From: Streptomyces sp. ATexAB-D23
GTDB taxonomy: Bacteria > Actinomycetota > Actinomycetes > Streptomycetales > Streptomycetaceae
NCBI RefSeq assembly: GCF_000373645.1
Contig: NZ_KB892006.1
Location: forward strand, 62,001-126,000
Length of the DNA stretch: 64,000 bases
Reading direction: 5' to 3'
Part shown: positions 42,995 through 52,874 of the stretch, in pieces
Numbering within the stretch: the first letter of the stretch is position 1
Layout: every line of letters begins with the position of its first letter
Notes under the pieces: generated by a model
Told to the model about the DNA's origin: nothing
The model's input: the letters and a program-made list of their open reading frames with translations, nothing else
The model's database searches: none
Translations under genes and position numbers: made by a program

Positions 42995-45340
42995 GTGCTG
43001 TCCCCCACCCGTGCGAGAGCCACGCTCCTCGCCGCCGGCGCCAGTGTCGCCGCGCTGCTGCTCGGCTCGCTCTCCGCGACCCCCTCGCAAGCCGCCGACC
43101 AGGAGTCCTGTCGCCCCGACGGGCTCTACGAGACGCCGGGCGTCTCGGTCCCCTACTGCTCCGTGTACGACTCCGAGGGCCGCGAGAAGATGGGCGCCGA
43201 CCACCCGCGGCGCGTCATCGGCTACTTCACGAACTGGCGGACCGGCAAGGACGGCAAGCCGGCCTACCTCGCCTCCGACATCCCCTGGGACAAGGTCACC
43301 CACCTCAACTACGCCTTCGCACACGTCGACGGCGCGAACAAGCTCTCGGTCGGGACGGACGGACCGGAGAACGCGTCGACCGGCATGACGTGGCCGGGAG
43401 TCGCCGGTGCCGAAATGGACCCCGATCTCCCCTACAAGGGCCATTTCAACCTGCTCAACAAGTTCAAGAAGCAGTATCCGAACGTGAAGACGATGGTCTC
43501 CGTCGGCGGCTGGGCCGAGACCGGCGGCTACTTCGACGACAGTGGCGAGCGCGTCGACTCCGGCGGCTTCTACTCGATGGCCACCAACGCCGACGGCTCG
43601 GTCAACCAGGCCGGGATCGACACCTTCGCGGACTCGGCGGTCGCCTTCATCCAGAAGTACGGCTTCAACGGCGTCGACATCGACTACGAGTACCCGACCA
43701 CCATGAAGGACGCCGGCAACCCGCTGGACTGGACGCTGTCCAACGCCCGCCGGGCCGGTCTGGTCAAGGGCTACGCCGCGCTGATGAAGACCCTGCGCGA
43801 GAAGCTCGACCGGGCGTCCGCCGCCGACGGCACCCACTACCTGCTCAGCGTCGCCGCCCCCTCGTCGGGCTACCTGCTGCGCGGCATGGAGACCTTCCAG
43901 GTCCAGAAGTACCTGGACTACGTCAACATCATGTCGTACGACCTGCACGGCGCCTGGAACGAGTACGTCGGCCCCAACGCCGCGCTCTTCGACGACGGCA
44001 AGGACGCGGAACTCGCCCAGGCGAGCGTCTACTCGACGTCGCAGTACGGCGGGACCGGCTACCTCAACACCGACTGGGCCTACCACTACTTCCGCGGTTC
44101 GATGCCGTCCGGCCGGATCAACATCGGCCTGCCGTACTACACCCGCGGCTTCAAGGACGTGCAGGGCGGCACCAACGGCCTCTGGGGCAAGGCGGCTTCG
44201 ACCGACTGCCCGGCGGGCGCGGGCCTGACCAAGTGCGGTGACGGCGCCGTCGGCATCGACAACCTCTGGCACGACGAGGACACCGCCGGCAAGGAGTCGC
44301 CCGCCGGCTCCAACCCGATGTGGCACGCCAAGAACCTGGAGAAGGGCATCGTCGGCGACTACGTCACGGACTACGGGTTCCCCGCGGACACGAAGCTGAC
44401 CGGCACCTACGTCCGCAACTACGACTCCACCCTGGTCGCGCCCTGGCTGTGGAACGCCGAGAAGAAGGTCTTCCTCTCCACCGAGGACGAGCAGTCCGTG
44501 CAGGCCAAGGCGGACTACGTGGCCGACAAGGGCATCGGCGGCACGATGATCTGGGAGCTGGCCGGCGACTACGGCTGGGACGCCGCCAAGGGGCAGTACG
44601 AGCCCGGCTCGACGCTCACCTCCACGATGTACGACACCTTCAAGAAGGCCGCGCCGTACGGGGCCACGCGCTCCACCATCGACCTGCCGACGCAGGCGCT
44701 GGACATCGACGTCTCCTTCGGCCAGTTCCCGCTGGGCGACTCCAACTACCCGATCAGCCCCAAGCTGACGATCACCAACAACACCAAGACGACGCTGCCC
44801 GGCGGCACGGAGTTCCAGTTCGACTACTCCACCTCGGCGCCCGCCAACGCCAAGGACCAGTCGGGCTTCGGCACCACGATCGTGCGCAGCGACCACACCG
44901 CGGCGAACAACATCGGCGGGCTGAAGGGCGACTACAACCGCGTCTCCCTGAAGCTGCCGTCCTGGCAGAGCCTGGAGCCCGGTGCGTCGGTCCAGGTCGA
45001 CTTCGTCTACTACCTGCCGACCTCCACGCCGTCCAACTGGACCGTGACCTTCGGCGGCACGTCGTACGCCCTCGCGGCGGACCTGGCCCGCGGCACGACG
45101 CTCGTCGAGCCGGACACGGGCTCGACTCCGACGCCCGACCCGTCCGGCTCCACCGGCCCGAGCCCCGACCCGTCGGGCGGCGCGTGCACGGCGGCGGAGT
45201 GGAACGCGAGCGCGGAGTACGGCACGGGTACGACGGTCAGCCACGGGTCGCACCAGTGGAAGGCGAAGTGGTGGACCAAGGGCGAGACGCCCGGGTCCAC
45301 GGGCGAATGGGGTGTCTGGCAGGACCTGGGCGCCTGCTGA
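42995..45340 (+). CDS. secreted GH18 chitinase with C-terminal CBM5/12
   Basis: 781 residues from GTG 42995 with AGGAGG 8 nt upstream. A Sec signal peptide spans residues 1-33 (cleavage near SQA-ADQE). The GH18 domain (about 70-560) has the SVGGW strand and the catalytic [10 protein letters not shown] with E232 as acid and D228/D230. It also has the insert typical of processive bacterial GH18 enzymes ([22 protein letters not shown]). A beta-sandwich domain (about 570-710; [20 protein letters not shown]) follows, then a T/P/S/D-rich linker ([13 protein letters not shown]) and a CBM5/12 chitin-binding module ([20 protein letters not shown]...). All catalytic residues are intact. Confidence 0.95.
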   Translation: MLSPTRARATLLAAGASVAALLLGSLSATPSQAADQESCRPDGLYETPGVSVPYCSVYDSEGREKMGADHPRRVIGYFTNWRTGKDGKPAYLASDIPWDKVTHLNYAFAHVDGANKLSVGTDGPENASTGMTWPGVAGAEMDPDLPYKGHFNLLNKFKKQYPNVKTMVSVGGWAETGGYFDDSGERVDSGGFYSMATNADGSVNQAGIDTFADSAVAFIQKYGFNGVDIDYEYPTTMKDAGNPLDWTLSNARRAGLVKGYAALMKTLREKLDRASAADGTHYLLSVAAPSSGYLLRGMETFQVQKYLDYVNIMSYDLHGAWNEYVGPNAALFDDGKDAELAQASVYSTSQYGGTGYLNTDWAYHYFRGSMPSGRINIGLPYYTRGFKDVQGGTNGLWGKAASTDCPAGAGLTKCGDGAVGIDNLWHDEDTAGKESPAGSNPMWHAKNLEKGIVGDYVTDYGFPADTKLTGTYVRNYDSTLVAPWLWNAEKKVFLSTEDEQSVQAKADYVADKGIGGTMIWELAGDYGWDAAKGQYEPGSTLTSTMYDTFKKAAPYGATRSTIDLPTQALDIDVSFGQFPLGDSNYPISPKLTITNNTKTTLPGGTEFQFDYSTSAPANAKDQSGFGTTIVRSDHTAANNIGGLKGDYNRVSLKLPSWQSLEPGASVQVDFVYYLPTSTPSNWTVTFGGTSYALAADLARGTTLVEPDTGSTPTPDPSGSTGPSPDPSGGACTAAEWNASAEYGTGTTVSHGSHQWKAKWWTKGETPGSTGEWGVWQDLGAC

Positions 45341-45414
45341 TCCCCTCCGGGGGCGGGGCCCTTGGGTGGGGCGCCGGCCCCGTGGGGTCGCCCCGGTCCG
45401 GGCTCACCGGTTCC

Positions 45415-45816
45415 GTCCTCAATCGCCGGACGGGCTGAAAGGCACGCCCCGGCCGGCGGGTGGGGTCCGGGGTCCCTCCGGGGCGTCTCCTCGGACGACG
45501 AACGTTCCGCGGGTACGCAGTCGTACCCGGGTATCCGTTCGTCGTCCTGCGGGGACTCCCCTGCACGCCCCCGGACCGGCCGCCACGCGTCTGCGACAGA
45601 CGTACCACCGGCGTACAGACGCAGGCGATCGTGGGTGGGGGCGTGCAGGGCAGTCCCCGCAGAAAATGGCGTACGACCCGGGTCCTGTGCGTACCCGGGT
45701 GAACACGCCATTTTTGAGGAGTCTGCCCGGAGGGACCCCACCCCCACCCACCGAACGGTGGGCGACCCGCACCCTACGGAGGAGGGCCATCCCCAGCCCG
45801 TCCGGCGATTGAGGAC
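45415..45816. repeat. about 400-bp inverted-repeat element with 23-bp perfect terminal arms
   Basis: The ends 45415-45437 and 45794-45816 are exact reverse complements over 23 bp (core CGTCCGGCGATTGAGG). Inside, GGGTGGGG...GGGGTCCCTCCGGG and CTGCGGGGACT-CCCTGCACGCCCCC on the left are mirrored on the right, so the whole element is an imperfect palindrome centred near 45605. Two internal hairpins stand out: 45493-45504/45536-45547 (12 bp, with inner CGGGTACG/CGTACCCG) and AAAATGGCGT (45663-45672)/ACGCCATTTT (45705-45714) with inner ACCCGGGT copies. The right arm lies inside the ROK coding sequence. No transposase or gene is inside. Similar CCGTCCGGCGATTGAGGAC-type units recur in Streptomyces intergenic DNA, as far as I recall. 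Confidence 0.8.
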
Positions 45817-47003
45817 GCACCCCCCGCCCCCGCCGGGGCGAACAACGCGTCCTGGGCCGCCTCCCGCGCCACCAGCAGCGCCCCCCGCAGGACCGCCGTT
45901 CCCCCGAGCCGTCCCGCCCGTACCTCCGTCCGCAGCGGGGACATCGATTCCAGCCGCTCCGACACCCGGGCGGCCAACGCGTCGCCCCCCGCGTGCCCCA
46001 CCTCGCCCGACAGGAGCACGAGCCCCGGGTCCAGGACCGAGGCGACGGCGGCGGCACCCAGCGCGAGGCGGTCGGCGAGGGCGCCGAGGTACGCCTCGCC
46101 GTCGCCCTCCCCCGCGAGCGCCGCCCGTACGGCAGCCGCCGCCCCCGGCTCCTGCCCCGCCGCCGGGGCGGCGATCCCGTGCGCGGCGGCCAGTTCGCAG
46201 AGCGGCACCGAACCGGCCAGGGAGTGGAAGCCCCCCTCGCAGTTGACGGCCGACGGCGTCCCTACCGTGCCGGGGACCGGCAGGAACCCGATCTCGCCCG
46301 CACCGCCCGACGCCCCCCGCCGCAGCTTCCCGTCCAGCATGAGCGCCGCGCCCACCCCGTGCCCCAGCCAGAGCAGGACGAAGGTGCCGGAGTCCCGCGC
46401 GGCACCGAGCCGGTGCTCGGCGACCGCGGCGAGATTGGTCTCGTTCTCGACGAGCACGGTCGCCGGCAACCGCTCCTGGAGCACCCGGACCAGGCTGCGG
46501 TGCCACGAGGGCAGCCCGGTGGTGTCCCGCAGCTCCCCCGTGACGGGATCGACGAGTCCGGGCGCCCCGATGCCGACGCTGTGCAGGGGCGCGCTCCCCG
46601 CGCTGCGGGCGGTGGCCGCCAGGAGGGCCGCGGCCTGCTCGACGGCGTCGTCCCCCTCGGTGTCGCTCCCGATCGGCAGGGTCGCCTCGGCCAGCGTCGC
46701 GCCCAGCAGATCGGTGACCACGACGGCGACGCTGTCGGTGCGCACGTCGAGACCGGCCAGCAGGGCGCGGTCCGCGACGATCCCGTAGAGCCGGGCGTTG
46801 GGCCCCCGGCGCGCGGCGCCGCTCTCACCGACCACATGGATCAGACCCGCGTCCTGGAGGCGCTCGACCAGGTCGGCGACGGTGGGCCGGGAGAGCCCGG
46901 TGAGAGTCTTCAACTGCGTGGCCGTCAGCGGGCCGTCCTGCTGGAGGAGCCGCAGAGCGAGCCGGTCGTTGATGGCCCGAGCGGTGCTCGGTGATGCGGG
47001 CAT
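45774..47003 (-). CDS. ROK-family transcriptional repressor
   Basis: 409 residues from ATG 47003 (AAGGA 7 nt upstream; GTG 47024 possible). The N-terminal winged helix-turn-helix (about 10-65) reads LALRLLQQDGPLTATQLKTLTGLSRPTVADLVERLQDAG. The ROK sugar-kinase-like domain follows (VGIGAPGLVDPVTGELRDT, VENETNLAAVAEHRLG, LWLGHGVGAALMLDGKLRRGASGGAGEIGFLPVPG). The last residues (GGASSIAGRAGDGPPP) are encoded by the inverted-repeat element, so the original C-terminus was probably replaced. It is divergent from the MFS gene with a shared palindrome, suggesting it represses that transporter in response to a sugar. Confidence 0.9.
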   Translation of the reverse strand: MPASPSTARAINDRLALRLLQQDGPLTATQLKTLTGLSRPTVADLVERLQDAGLIHVVGESGAARRGPNARLYGIVADRALLAGLDVRTDSVAVVVTDLLGATLAEATLPIGSDTEGDDAVEQAAALLAATARSAGSAPLHSVGIGAPGLVDPVTGELRDTTGLPSWHRSLVRVLQERLPATVLVENETNLAAVAEHRLGAARDSGTFVLLWLGHGVGAALMLDGKLRRGASGGAGEIGFLPVPGTVGTPSAVNCEGGFHSLAGSVPLCELAAAHGIAAPAAGQEPGAAAAVRAALAGEGDGEAYLGALADRLALGAAAVASVLDPGLVLLSGEVGHAGGDALAARVSERLESMSPLRTEVRAGRLGGTAVLRGALLVAREAAQDALFAPAGAGGASSIAGRAGDGPPP

Positions 47004-47053
47004 GCCGGGATCCTTCCAGATCACCGCCGCGGTGGAGGACCGGGCGATCTATT

Positions 47054-47074
47054 TATCAGGCAGGGTTCCTGATA
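47054..47074. promoter_or_regulatory. palindromic operator between ROK and MFS genes
   Basis: TATCAGG (47054-47060) and CCTGATA (47068-47074) form a perfect 7-bp inverted repeat with a 7-nt centre, within an AT-rich patch 50 bp from each start. It is the probable binding site of the ROK protein. Confidence 0.6.
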
Positions 47075-47124
47075 GTTTACGGGCCGCACATCGAGGCGAC
47101 GAACTCAGGGGAGGGCACGGCGGT

Positions 47125-48348
47125 ATGACATCGGATTCCACGGCAACGGTCTTCGGCTCACACGAGGTGAGGCGGGCCAGGTATGCCGTCGCGGCGGTCT
47201 TCACCGTCCACGGCGCGGTGACGGGCAGTTTCGCCACCCGGGTGCCCTGGATCCAGGACCACGCCGGAGTCAGCGCGGGTCAGCTCGGCCTCGCCCTGGC
47301 GTTCCCCGCGATCGGCGCCTCGGTCGCGATGCCGCTGGCCGGCGCGGTCAGCCACCGCTTCGGTGCCCGGACCGCCCTGCGCGGGCTGCTGGCCCTGTGG
47401 ACGCTGGCGCTGATCCTGCCCGCGCTGGCGCCCGGACTGCTCACGCTGTGCACGGCACTGTTCTTCTACGGGGCATCGGCCGGCATGTCCGACGTGGCGA
47501 TGAACGCGCTCGGGGTCGAGGTGGAGAACCGTCTCGACAAGTCGATCATGTCGGGGCTGCACGGGATGTGGAGCGTGGGCGCCCTGATCGGCTCGGCGGC
47601 GGGCACGGTGGCCGCCCATCTGGGGACCGATGCCCGGCTGCACCACGTCATAGCCGCCCTGGTGCTGACCGCCCTGGGGCTGATCGCCTGCCAGTGGGTG
47701 CTGGACCTGCGCAGCGAGCCGGACGAGGAGCCGCCGCCGCGCTTCGCGCTGCCGCCGAAGTCGGCCCTGGTCATCGGAGCGGTGGGCTTCTGCGCGGTGT
47801 TCGCGGAGGGCGCCAGCCTGGACTGGTCGGCGGTCTACCTCCGCGACACGCTCGACAGTTCGGCCGGTCTCGCGGCCGCGTCCACGACCGCGTTCGCACT
47901 GACGATGGCGGTCGCCCGGATCGCCGGCGACCGGGTCGTCGACCGCTTCGGCGCGGTGCGCACCGTACGGTCGGGCGGCGTCCTGGCCACGGCCGGCGGG
48001 GTGCTGGTGGTCGTCGCCCCGCACCCGGCCCTGGCGATGTGCGGCTTCGGGCTGATGGGTCTCGGGATCGCCGTGGTGGTCCCGCTCGCCTTCGCCGCGG
48101 CGGGGCGCAGCGGCCCCAAGCCGGCCCAGGCCATCGCGGGCGTCGCGACGATCACGTACACCTCCGGGCTGATCGCCCCTTCGATGATCGGTTCACTGGC
48201 CGAGGCGACGTCGCTGGTCGTGTCGTTCGGTCTGGTGTCCGTGCTGGCGTTCGGTCTGGTGCTGGGTGCCGGGGTGCTGCGGGCCGGTGACCGCAAGGTG
48301 TCCGGGGCCGGTACGCGGGACGTGCCGGCGGCCGAGCCCCGCCCCTGA
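47125..48348 (+). CDS. MFS transporter (YbjJ/sugar-efflux-like, 12 TM)
   Basis: 407 residues, 12 predicted helices in two groups separated by a charged loop (DLRSEPDEEPPPRFALPPK). Features such as FATRVPWIQDHAGVSAGQLGLALAFPAIGASVAMPLAG, SHRFGART (loop 2-3) and the LHGMWSVGALIGSAAGT helix are typical of the YbjJ-type MFS group. The region GGGGAGGG lies before ATG 47125. Divergent from the ROK repressor; the substrate is unknown, possibly a sugar derivative. Confidence 0.85.
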   Translation: MTSDSTATVFGSHEVRRARYAVAAVFTVHGAVTGSFATRVPWIQDHAGVSAGQLGLALAFPAIGASVAMPLAGAVSHRFGARTALRGLLALWTLALILPALAPGLLTLCTALFFYGASAGMSDVAMNALGVEVENRLDKSIMSGLHGMWSVGALIGSAAGTVAAHLGTDARLHHVIAALVLTALGLIACQWVLDLRSEPDEEPPPRFALPPKSALVIGAVGFCAVFAEGASLDWSAVYLRDTLDSSAGLAAASTTAFALTMAVARIAGDRVVDRFGAVRTVRSGGVLATAGGVLVVVAPHPALAMCGFGLMGLGIAVVVPLAFAAAGRSGPKPAQAIAGVATITYTSGLIAPSMIGSLAEATSLVVSFGLVSVLAFGLVLGAGVLRAGDRKVSGAGTRDVPAAEPRP

Positions 48349-48487
48349 GCGGCCGGGCGAACCGGAGCGGGTGGGTCCGGCCGGGAGGCGCGCACCGGCC
48401 GGAACTAACATGGCGCTGATCTTTTCCGCGATGAGCGCCGAACCGGGCGAGGTGCCGGGCTCACGCACCTATACACAGGGAGCAACC

Positions 48488-49879
48488 ATGGGCCTCGGCG
48501 TGCGCTGGACCTTGCACGGCGACGGGAAGACGCCGGCACCCGGAGCGGTGGTCCGTCCCGACGAACGGCTCTCCTGGCCCCGGACCTTCGGGCTCGGCGC
48601 GCAGCACGTGGTCGCCATGTTCGGCGCTTCGTTCGTCTCGCCGGTCCTGATGGGGCTCGACCCGAACCTGGCGATCATGATGTCGGGCGTCGCGACGGCC
48701 ATCTTCCTGCTGGCCACGCGCGGCCAGGTGCCCAGCTACCTGGGCTGCTCGCTCTCCTTCGTCGGGGTCGCCGCGACGATCCGGGCGAGCGGCGGCGACA
48801 GCGCCGTGGTCACGGGCGCGGTCTTCGTGGTCGGGGCGGTGCTCTTCCTGGCCGGACTCGCGGTGCAGCGGTTCGGCGCGCGGATCATCCACGCGGCGAT
48901 GCCGCCGGTGGTGACGGGCGCGGTCGTCATGCTCATCGGGTTCAACCTGGCACCGGTGACCGCGTCGACGTACTGGCCGCAGGACCAGTGGACCGCGCTT
49001 CTGGTGATGCTGTTCACCGGCCTGGCCGTGGTGTGCCTGCGCGGCTTCTTCTCCCGGATCGCGATCTTCCTCGGGCTCGTCTTCGGTTACGTCCTGTCCT
49101 GGGTGCTGGACCGCGTCCTCGGGAAGATCCACTCCCCCGCCGGCGGTGCCGAGGCCGTCGACCACTGGCGGCTGGACCTCTCGGGGGTGGGGAAGGCCGA
49201 CTGGGTCGGGCTGCCGTCGTTCCACGCTCCGAGCTTCCAGTGGTCGGCGATCCTCGTCGCGCTGCCGGTGGTCATCGCGCTGATCGCCGAGAACGCCGGG
49301 CATGTGAAGGCGGTCGGCGAGATGACCGGTCGTTCGCTGGACGGCAAGCTGGGCACGGCGATCGCCGCGGACGGTGCCGCCTCGATGCTGTCGACGGCGG
49401 TGGGCGGCCCGCCGAACACCACGTACTCCGAGAACATCGGGGTGATGGCCGCGACCCGGGTCTACTCCACCGCCGCCTACTGGGCCGCGGCCTGCTTCGC
49501 GCTGCTGTTCGGTCTCTGCCCGAAGTTCGGCGCGGTCGTCGCCGCCATCCCGGGCGGGGTGCTCGGCGGCATCACCGTCATCCTGTACGGCATGATCGGC
49601 CTGCTCGGCGCGCAGATCTGGCTGAACGGCAAGGTCGATCTGCGCAACCCGCTGAACCTGGTGCCGGCCGCCGCGGGCATCATCATCGGTGTCGGCGGGG
49701 TCAGCCTGAAGATCACCGACAACTTCGAGCTCGGCGGCATCGCCCTCGGCACCATCGTCGTGATCACCGGCTACCACGTGCTGCGCGCCTTCGCCCCGGC
49801 CCACCTCAAGACGCAGGAGCCGCTGCTCGACGAGGGCACCTCCACGTACGACAAGGAGCCGCCGGCCGCCGGTTCCTGA
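48488..49879 (+). CDS. uracil/xanthine permease (NCS2 family)
   Basis: 463 residues with about 14 hydrophobic segments. NCS2 signatures: GLGAQHVVAMFGASFVSPVLMG (the QH motif, helix 1), PVVIALIAENAGHVKAVGEMTGR, and GGPPNTTYSENIGVMAATRVYS (helix 10 signature N-T-T-Y-S-E-N-I-G). AGGGAG (48477-48482) precedes ATG 48488. Monocistronic and convergent with the GH6 gene, with 5 bp between the stop codons. NCS2 nucleobase transporters carry uracil, xanthine or uric acid; the sequence is closest to UraA-type permeases in style. Confidence 0.92.
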   Translation: MGLGVRWTLHGDGKTPAPGAVVRPDERLSWPRTFGLGAQHVVAMFGASFVSPVLMGLDPNLAIMMSGVATAIFLLATRGQVPSYLGCSLSFVGVAATIRASGGDSAVVTGAVFVVGAVLFLAGLAVQRFGARIIHAAMPPVVTGAVVMLIGFNLAPVTASTYWPQDQWTALLVMLFTGLAVVCLRGFFSRIAIFLGLVFGYVLSWVLDRVLGKIHSPAGGAEAVDHWRLDLSGVGKADWVGLPSFHAPSFQWSAILVALPVVIALIAENAGHVKAVGEMTGRSLDGKLGTAIAADGAASMLSTAVGGPPNTTYSENIGVMAATRVYSTAAYWAAACFALLFGLCPKFGAVVAAIPGGVLGGITVILYGMIGLLGAQIWLNGKVDLRNPLNLVPAAAGIIIGVGGVSLKITDNFELGGIALGTIVVITGYHVLRAFAPAHLKTQEPLLDEGTSTYDKEPPAAGS

Positions 49880-49884
49880 CCGGG

Positions 49885-51072
49885 TCAGCCGGTCGCGAGC
49901 GCGTAGGCGTAGTCGGGCGAGAACGAACCCGCCGGGCCCTGGCAGCCGTCGGACTCGCCCGGCAGCTTCACCCACAGATAGGCGTCGATCCGGGCCTCCC
50001 CCGTCCGCGTGGTGGGGGCCCGGCCCAGCGCCCGGCCCGCCGGATCGCACCACTCGTCGCCCCGGGGCGCCCCGTTCCCGTTGCGGCTGGTGTCGATGAC
50101 GGCGCCCAGCCGCGCGGGTCCGCCGAGCGCGGCCAGCACCTGCCGGGCGTAGGCGGCCTCGTCGGCGGTGCGGTGGAAGTTCGACACATTGGTGAAGATG
50201 CCGTCACCGCTGCTCGCCGCCCCGGCCGCCCGCAGCGCCGCGGCCTGCTTCGCGGCGGGGTGCCAGCCCGAGTGCCCGCCGTCGAAATACACCTTGGCCT
50301 TCGGATTCGCCGCGTGCAGCGCGTCACCGGCCCGAGCCAGCGAGGCGTTGCGAGCCGCCAGGTCACCCGCCGACAGGCAGTCGGACTGCGCGACGGAGTC
50401 GGGTTCCAGGATCACGATCACCGGCCCGCCGCCGAGCCCGGCGGCGAACTCCCGTATCCACGCGTCGTACGCGACGAGGTCCGGCGCGCCACCCTCGGAT
50501 GCCCCGCCGCAGTCCCTGCCGGGGATGGCGTACGGCACCAGGACCGGGGTCCGGCCGGTCCGGGTCGCCGCCGATGTGACCGCCCGGACCTGGCCGGTGA
50601 TCTCCCCGGGGTTGTAGGAGGCGAACCAGACGGCGGCGGGCCGCGCCGCTATCCGCGTCTCGATCAGCGGGCGCCGGGGGTCGGCGCGGTGCGCCGCGAC
50701 CCAGTCCAGCACCTGCGATCCGGGGTGGCGGTAGAGCCCGGCGGCGGGCGGTGCGGTGGTCCCGGTCGCGGAGGGCGCGGGTTTCGACGGCCGGGGCGAA
50801 CGCGAGGCGCTGGAGGCCGGCGCGGACGGGGTGCGCGGGGCGGCCGTGGCGCTCGGCACCGCGGGCAGCGGCGCCGCCGTCGGTGACGCCGAGACGGCGG
50901 GGGCGGCGCGGGTGTCCTTGTCCTGACCGCCGAGGGCGGACATCACGCCGGTCGCCACGCCGGCGACGACCACCGCGGACGCGACGACGGCCATCGCCTG
51001 CCGACGCGCCCGTACCCTGCGCCGCCTGGACTCCCGCCGCGCGCCCCGATGGTGTGCGTGTACCCCCGACAC
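49885..51072 (-). CDS. glycoside hydrolase family 6 (cellulase/endoglucanase-like), membrane-anchored or secreted
   Basis: 395 residues from GTG 51072. An arginine-rich cytoplasmic N-terminus is followed by a single hydrophobic segment (about 27-46) and a long S/A/P linker (about 55-110). The GH6 domain (115-395) has VWFASYNPGEI, the catalytic-region VPYAIPGRDCGGAS (proton-donor D in RDCGG), VIVILEPDSV (E-P-D), and the C-terminal WVKLPGESDGCQG with the family's conserved carbohydrate-binding residues. The hydrophobic segment lacks an obvious signal-peptidase site, so it could be a type II anchor. Confidence 0.88.
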   Translation of the reverse strand: MSGVHAHHRGARRESRRRRVRARRQAMAVVASAVVVAGVATGVMSALGGQDKDTRAAPAVSASPTAAPLPAVPSATAAPRTPSAPASSASRSPRPSKPAPSATGTTAPPAAGLYRHPGSQVLDWVAAHRADPRRPLIETRIAARPAAVWFASYNPGEITGQVRAVTSAATRTGRTPVLVPYAIPGRDCGGASEGGAPDLVAYDAWIREFAAGLGGGPVIVILEPDSVAQSDCLSAGDLAARNASLARAGDALHAANPKAKVYFDGGHSGWHPAAKQAAALRAAGAASSGDGIFTNVSNFHRTADEAAYARQVLAALGGPARLGAVIDTSRNGNGAPRGDEWCDPAGRALGRAPTTRTGEARIDAYLWVKLPGESDGCQGPAGSFSPDYAYALATG

Positions 51073-51114
51073 TCCCCGCTCCCTTCCCCGCGTTACGGGG
51101 AGCTTAGGGGGTGT

Positions 51115-52815
51115 TCAGTCCTCCGGGAGTTCGACCGGGGCCAGCTCGTCGAAGAGATCGCCGGGGCCGGGGTTGGTCGCGTCGCTCGCGCCGCCGAAGT
51201 GGGTCATCACGCCCCAGACCGCGTTGAGCGCGGTCTGCACAGCGCCCTCGGCCCAGCCCGCGGTCCAGGAGATGTCGTCGCCCGCCAGGAACAGACCCCG
51301 CTTGTCGGCGGGCAGCCGGTCCTGCATGAAGTGGGTGAACAGGCGCCGCTGGTAGCGGTAGTGGCCGGGCAGGTTGGCCTTGAACGCGCCCATGAAGTAC
51401 GGCTCGTTCTCCCAGGACACCGTCACCGGGTTGCCGATGATGTGGCCCCGGATGTCGACGTTCGGGTAGATCTCGCCGAGCGACTTCAGCATGACGTCCA
51501 TCCGCTCGGCCGCCGACAGCGGCAGCCACTTCAGGCTGTCGTCGCACCAGGTGTACGAGAGACAGATGCTGGCCGGCCGGTCCGGGCCGTCGTCCAGGAG
51601 GTACGTGCCCCGGGTCATCCGGTCGGTCAGCGTCATCGACATGGTGTCGCGGCCGGTGGTCGCGTCCTTGTCCAGCCAGAACGGCCGGTCGACGGGCACG
51701 AACAGCTTGGACGACTCCATGTAGTGGGTGCGCTCCATCGCCGTCCAGTGGTCGATCGGGAAGAGCGCGTCGTCGCAGGCGATCTTGGAGAGCAGCAGCC
51801 AGGACTGGCCGGTGAAGACGGCCGCCCGGTAGGTGCGGATGTCGCCGGACGCGTCCGTGACGGTGACCCGGTTGCCGGCCGTGCGGTGCAGCCGGGTGAC
51901 GGCCCCGCGCGGCTGCCCGTCGTGAAGCGAGGACAGCGAGGTGCCCAGCGGCCAGTGGACGATCTTCTGCGGTTCGCGTTCCCACAGGCGCAGCGGGAGC
52001 TGCTGACTGCCGCCGACGATGGAGCGGTGGTGGTCGTCCGCCTCGGTGTAGACGACGCGCAGGATCTCCAGGATGGAGTTGGGGAAGTCGGTGTCCCAGC
52101 CCCCGGTCCCGAAGCCGACCTGCCCGAAGATCTCGCGGTGGCGGAAGGACTTGAAGGCGTCGGACTCGCAGAGGAAGCCGTAGAAGGTCTGGTTGTCCAG
52201 CTTCTCGACCAGGCGGGCCCAGATCTCCCTGATCCGGGGAACATCGCGCTCGCGCATCGCCCGGTTCATGTCGGAGAAGTCGGCGCCCTCCTCCAGGCAG
52301 GCGTTCCAGGCGTCCATCACATCGCGGTAGACCTGCGGGAGTTCATCGATGGTCCGCGCGTAGTGCGACTCGCCCTTGAGGTCCACGACGGTCGAGGGGG
52401 TGGCCGGGGAGAGCGGGTTGGGGAACGCCTTCGTCTCCAGGCCGACCAGGTCGATGTAGTGCTGGAGCGCGGTCGACGACGGCGGGAAGCGCATCGCGCC
52501 CATCTCGGCGGTGAGCGGCTCGCCGTCCGTGGCGCAGCCCTCGAACTCCACGGTGCGCAGCCGGCCGCCGATGCGGTCGGCCTCGTACACCACGGGCCGC
52601 AGGCCCATCTTCATCAGCTCGTAGGCGGTGATGATGCCGGAGAGTCCGCCGCCGATGACGGCCACCTCGGTGCCGTGCTCGGTGGCCGGTATCTGGCCGA
52701 TGCCCGCGGGGTGCGCGAGGAAGTCGTCGTACGCGTAGGGGAAGTCCGGCCCGAACATGGTGATCGGCGGGGCCGCTTCCTCGGTGTGCTGGACGGCGGG
52801 GGGCACGGACGTCAT
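51115..52815 (-). CDS. flavin amine oxidase, L-amino-acid (lysine/Phe/Trp) 2-monooxygenase-like
   Basis: 566 residues. FAD-binding N-terminus EVAVIGGGLSGIITAYELMK (50-69) with VVYEADRIGGRLRT; C-terminal FAD block LFLAGDDISWTAGWAEGAVQ with TALNAVWGV, the clear hallmark of the L-lysine/tryptophan/phenylalanine oxidase-monooxygenase branch. An AAGGAG is 10 nt before ATG 52815. Enzymes of this branch oxidatively decarboxylate an amino acid to the corresponding amide. The next gene is a C-N hydrolase, which would hydrolyse the amide; this matches the DavB-DavA lysine route of Pseudomonas. The actual amino acid cannot be read from the sequence. Confidence 0.85.
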   Translation of the reverse strand: MTSVPPAVQHTEEAAPPITMFGPDFPYAYDDFLAHPAGIGQIPATEHGTEVAVIGGGLSGIITAYELMKMGLRPVVYEADRIGGRLRTVEFEGCATDGEPLTAEMGAMRFPPSSTALQHYIDLVGLETKAFPNPLSPATPSTVVDLKGESHYARTIDELPQVYRDVMDAWNACLEEGADFSDMNRAMRERDVPRIREIWARLVEKLDNQTFYGFLCESDAFKSFRHREIFGQVGFGTGGWDTDFPNSILEILRVVYTEADDHHRSIVGGSQQLPLRLWEREPQKIVHWPLGTSLSSLHDGQPRGAVTRLHRTAGNRVTVTDASGDIRTYRAAVFTGQSWLLLSKIACDDALFPIDHWTAMERTHYMESSKLFVPVDRPFWLDKDATTGRDTMSMTLTDRMTRGTYLLDDGPDRPASICLSYTWCDDSLKWLPLSAAERMDVMLKSLGEIYPNVDIRGHIIGNPVTVSWENEPYFMGAFKANLPGHYRYQRRLFTHFMQDRLPADKRGLFLAGDDISWTAGWAEGAVQTALNAVWGVMTHFGGASDATNPGPGDLFDELAPVELPED

Positions 52816-52874
52816 GGGGTACGGACTCCTTGCGGGACGGCGGGAGAGGCAGCAGGCAGGGACGGGCGGCGGGC

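Noticed and set aside
45341..45773. Insertion sequence with a transposase
   Set aside because: No frame in the element resembles a transposase, and no target-site duplication is evident; only inverted-repeat structure is visible.
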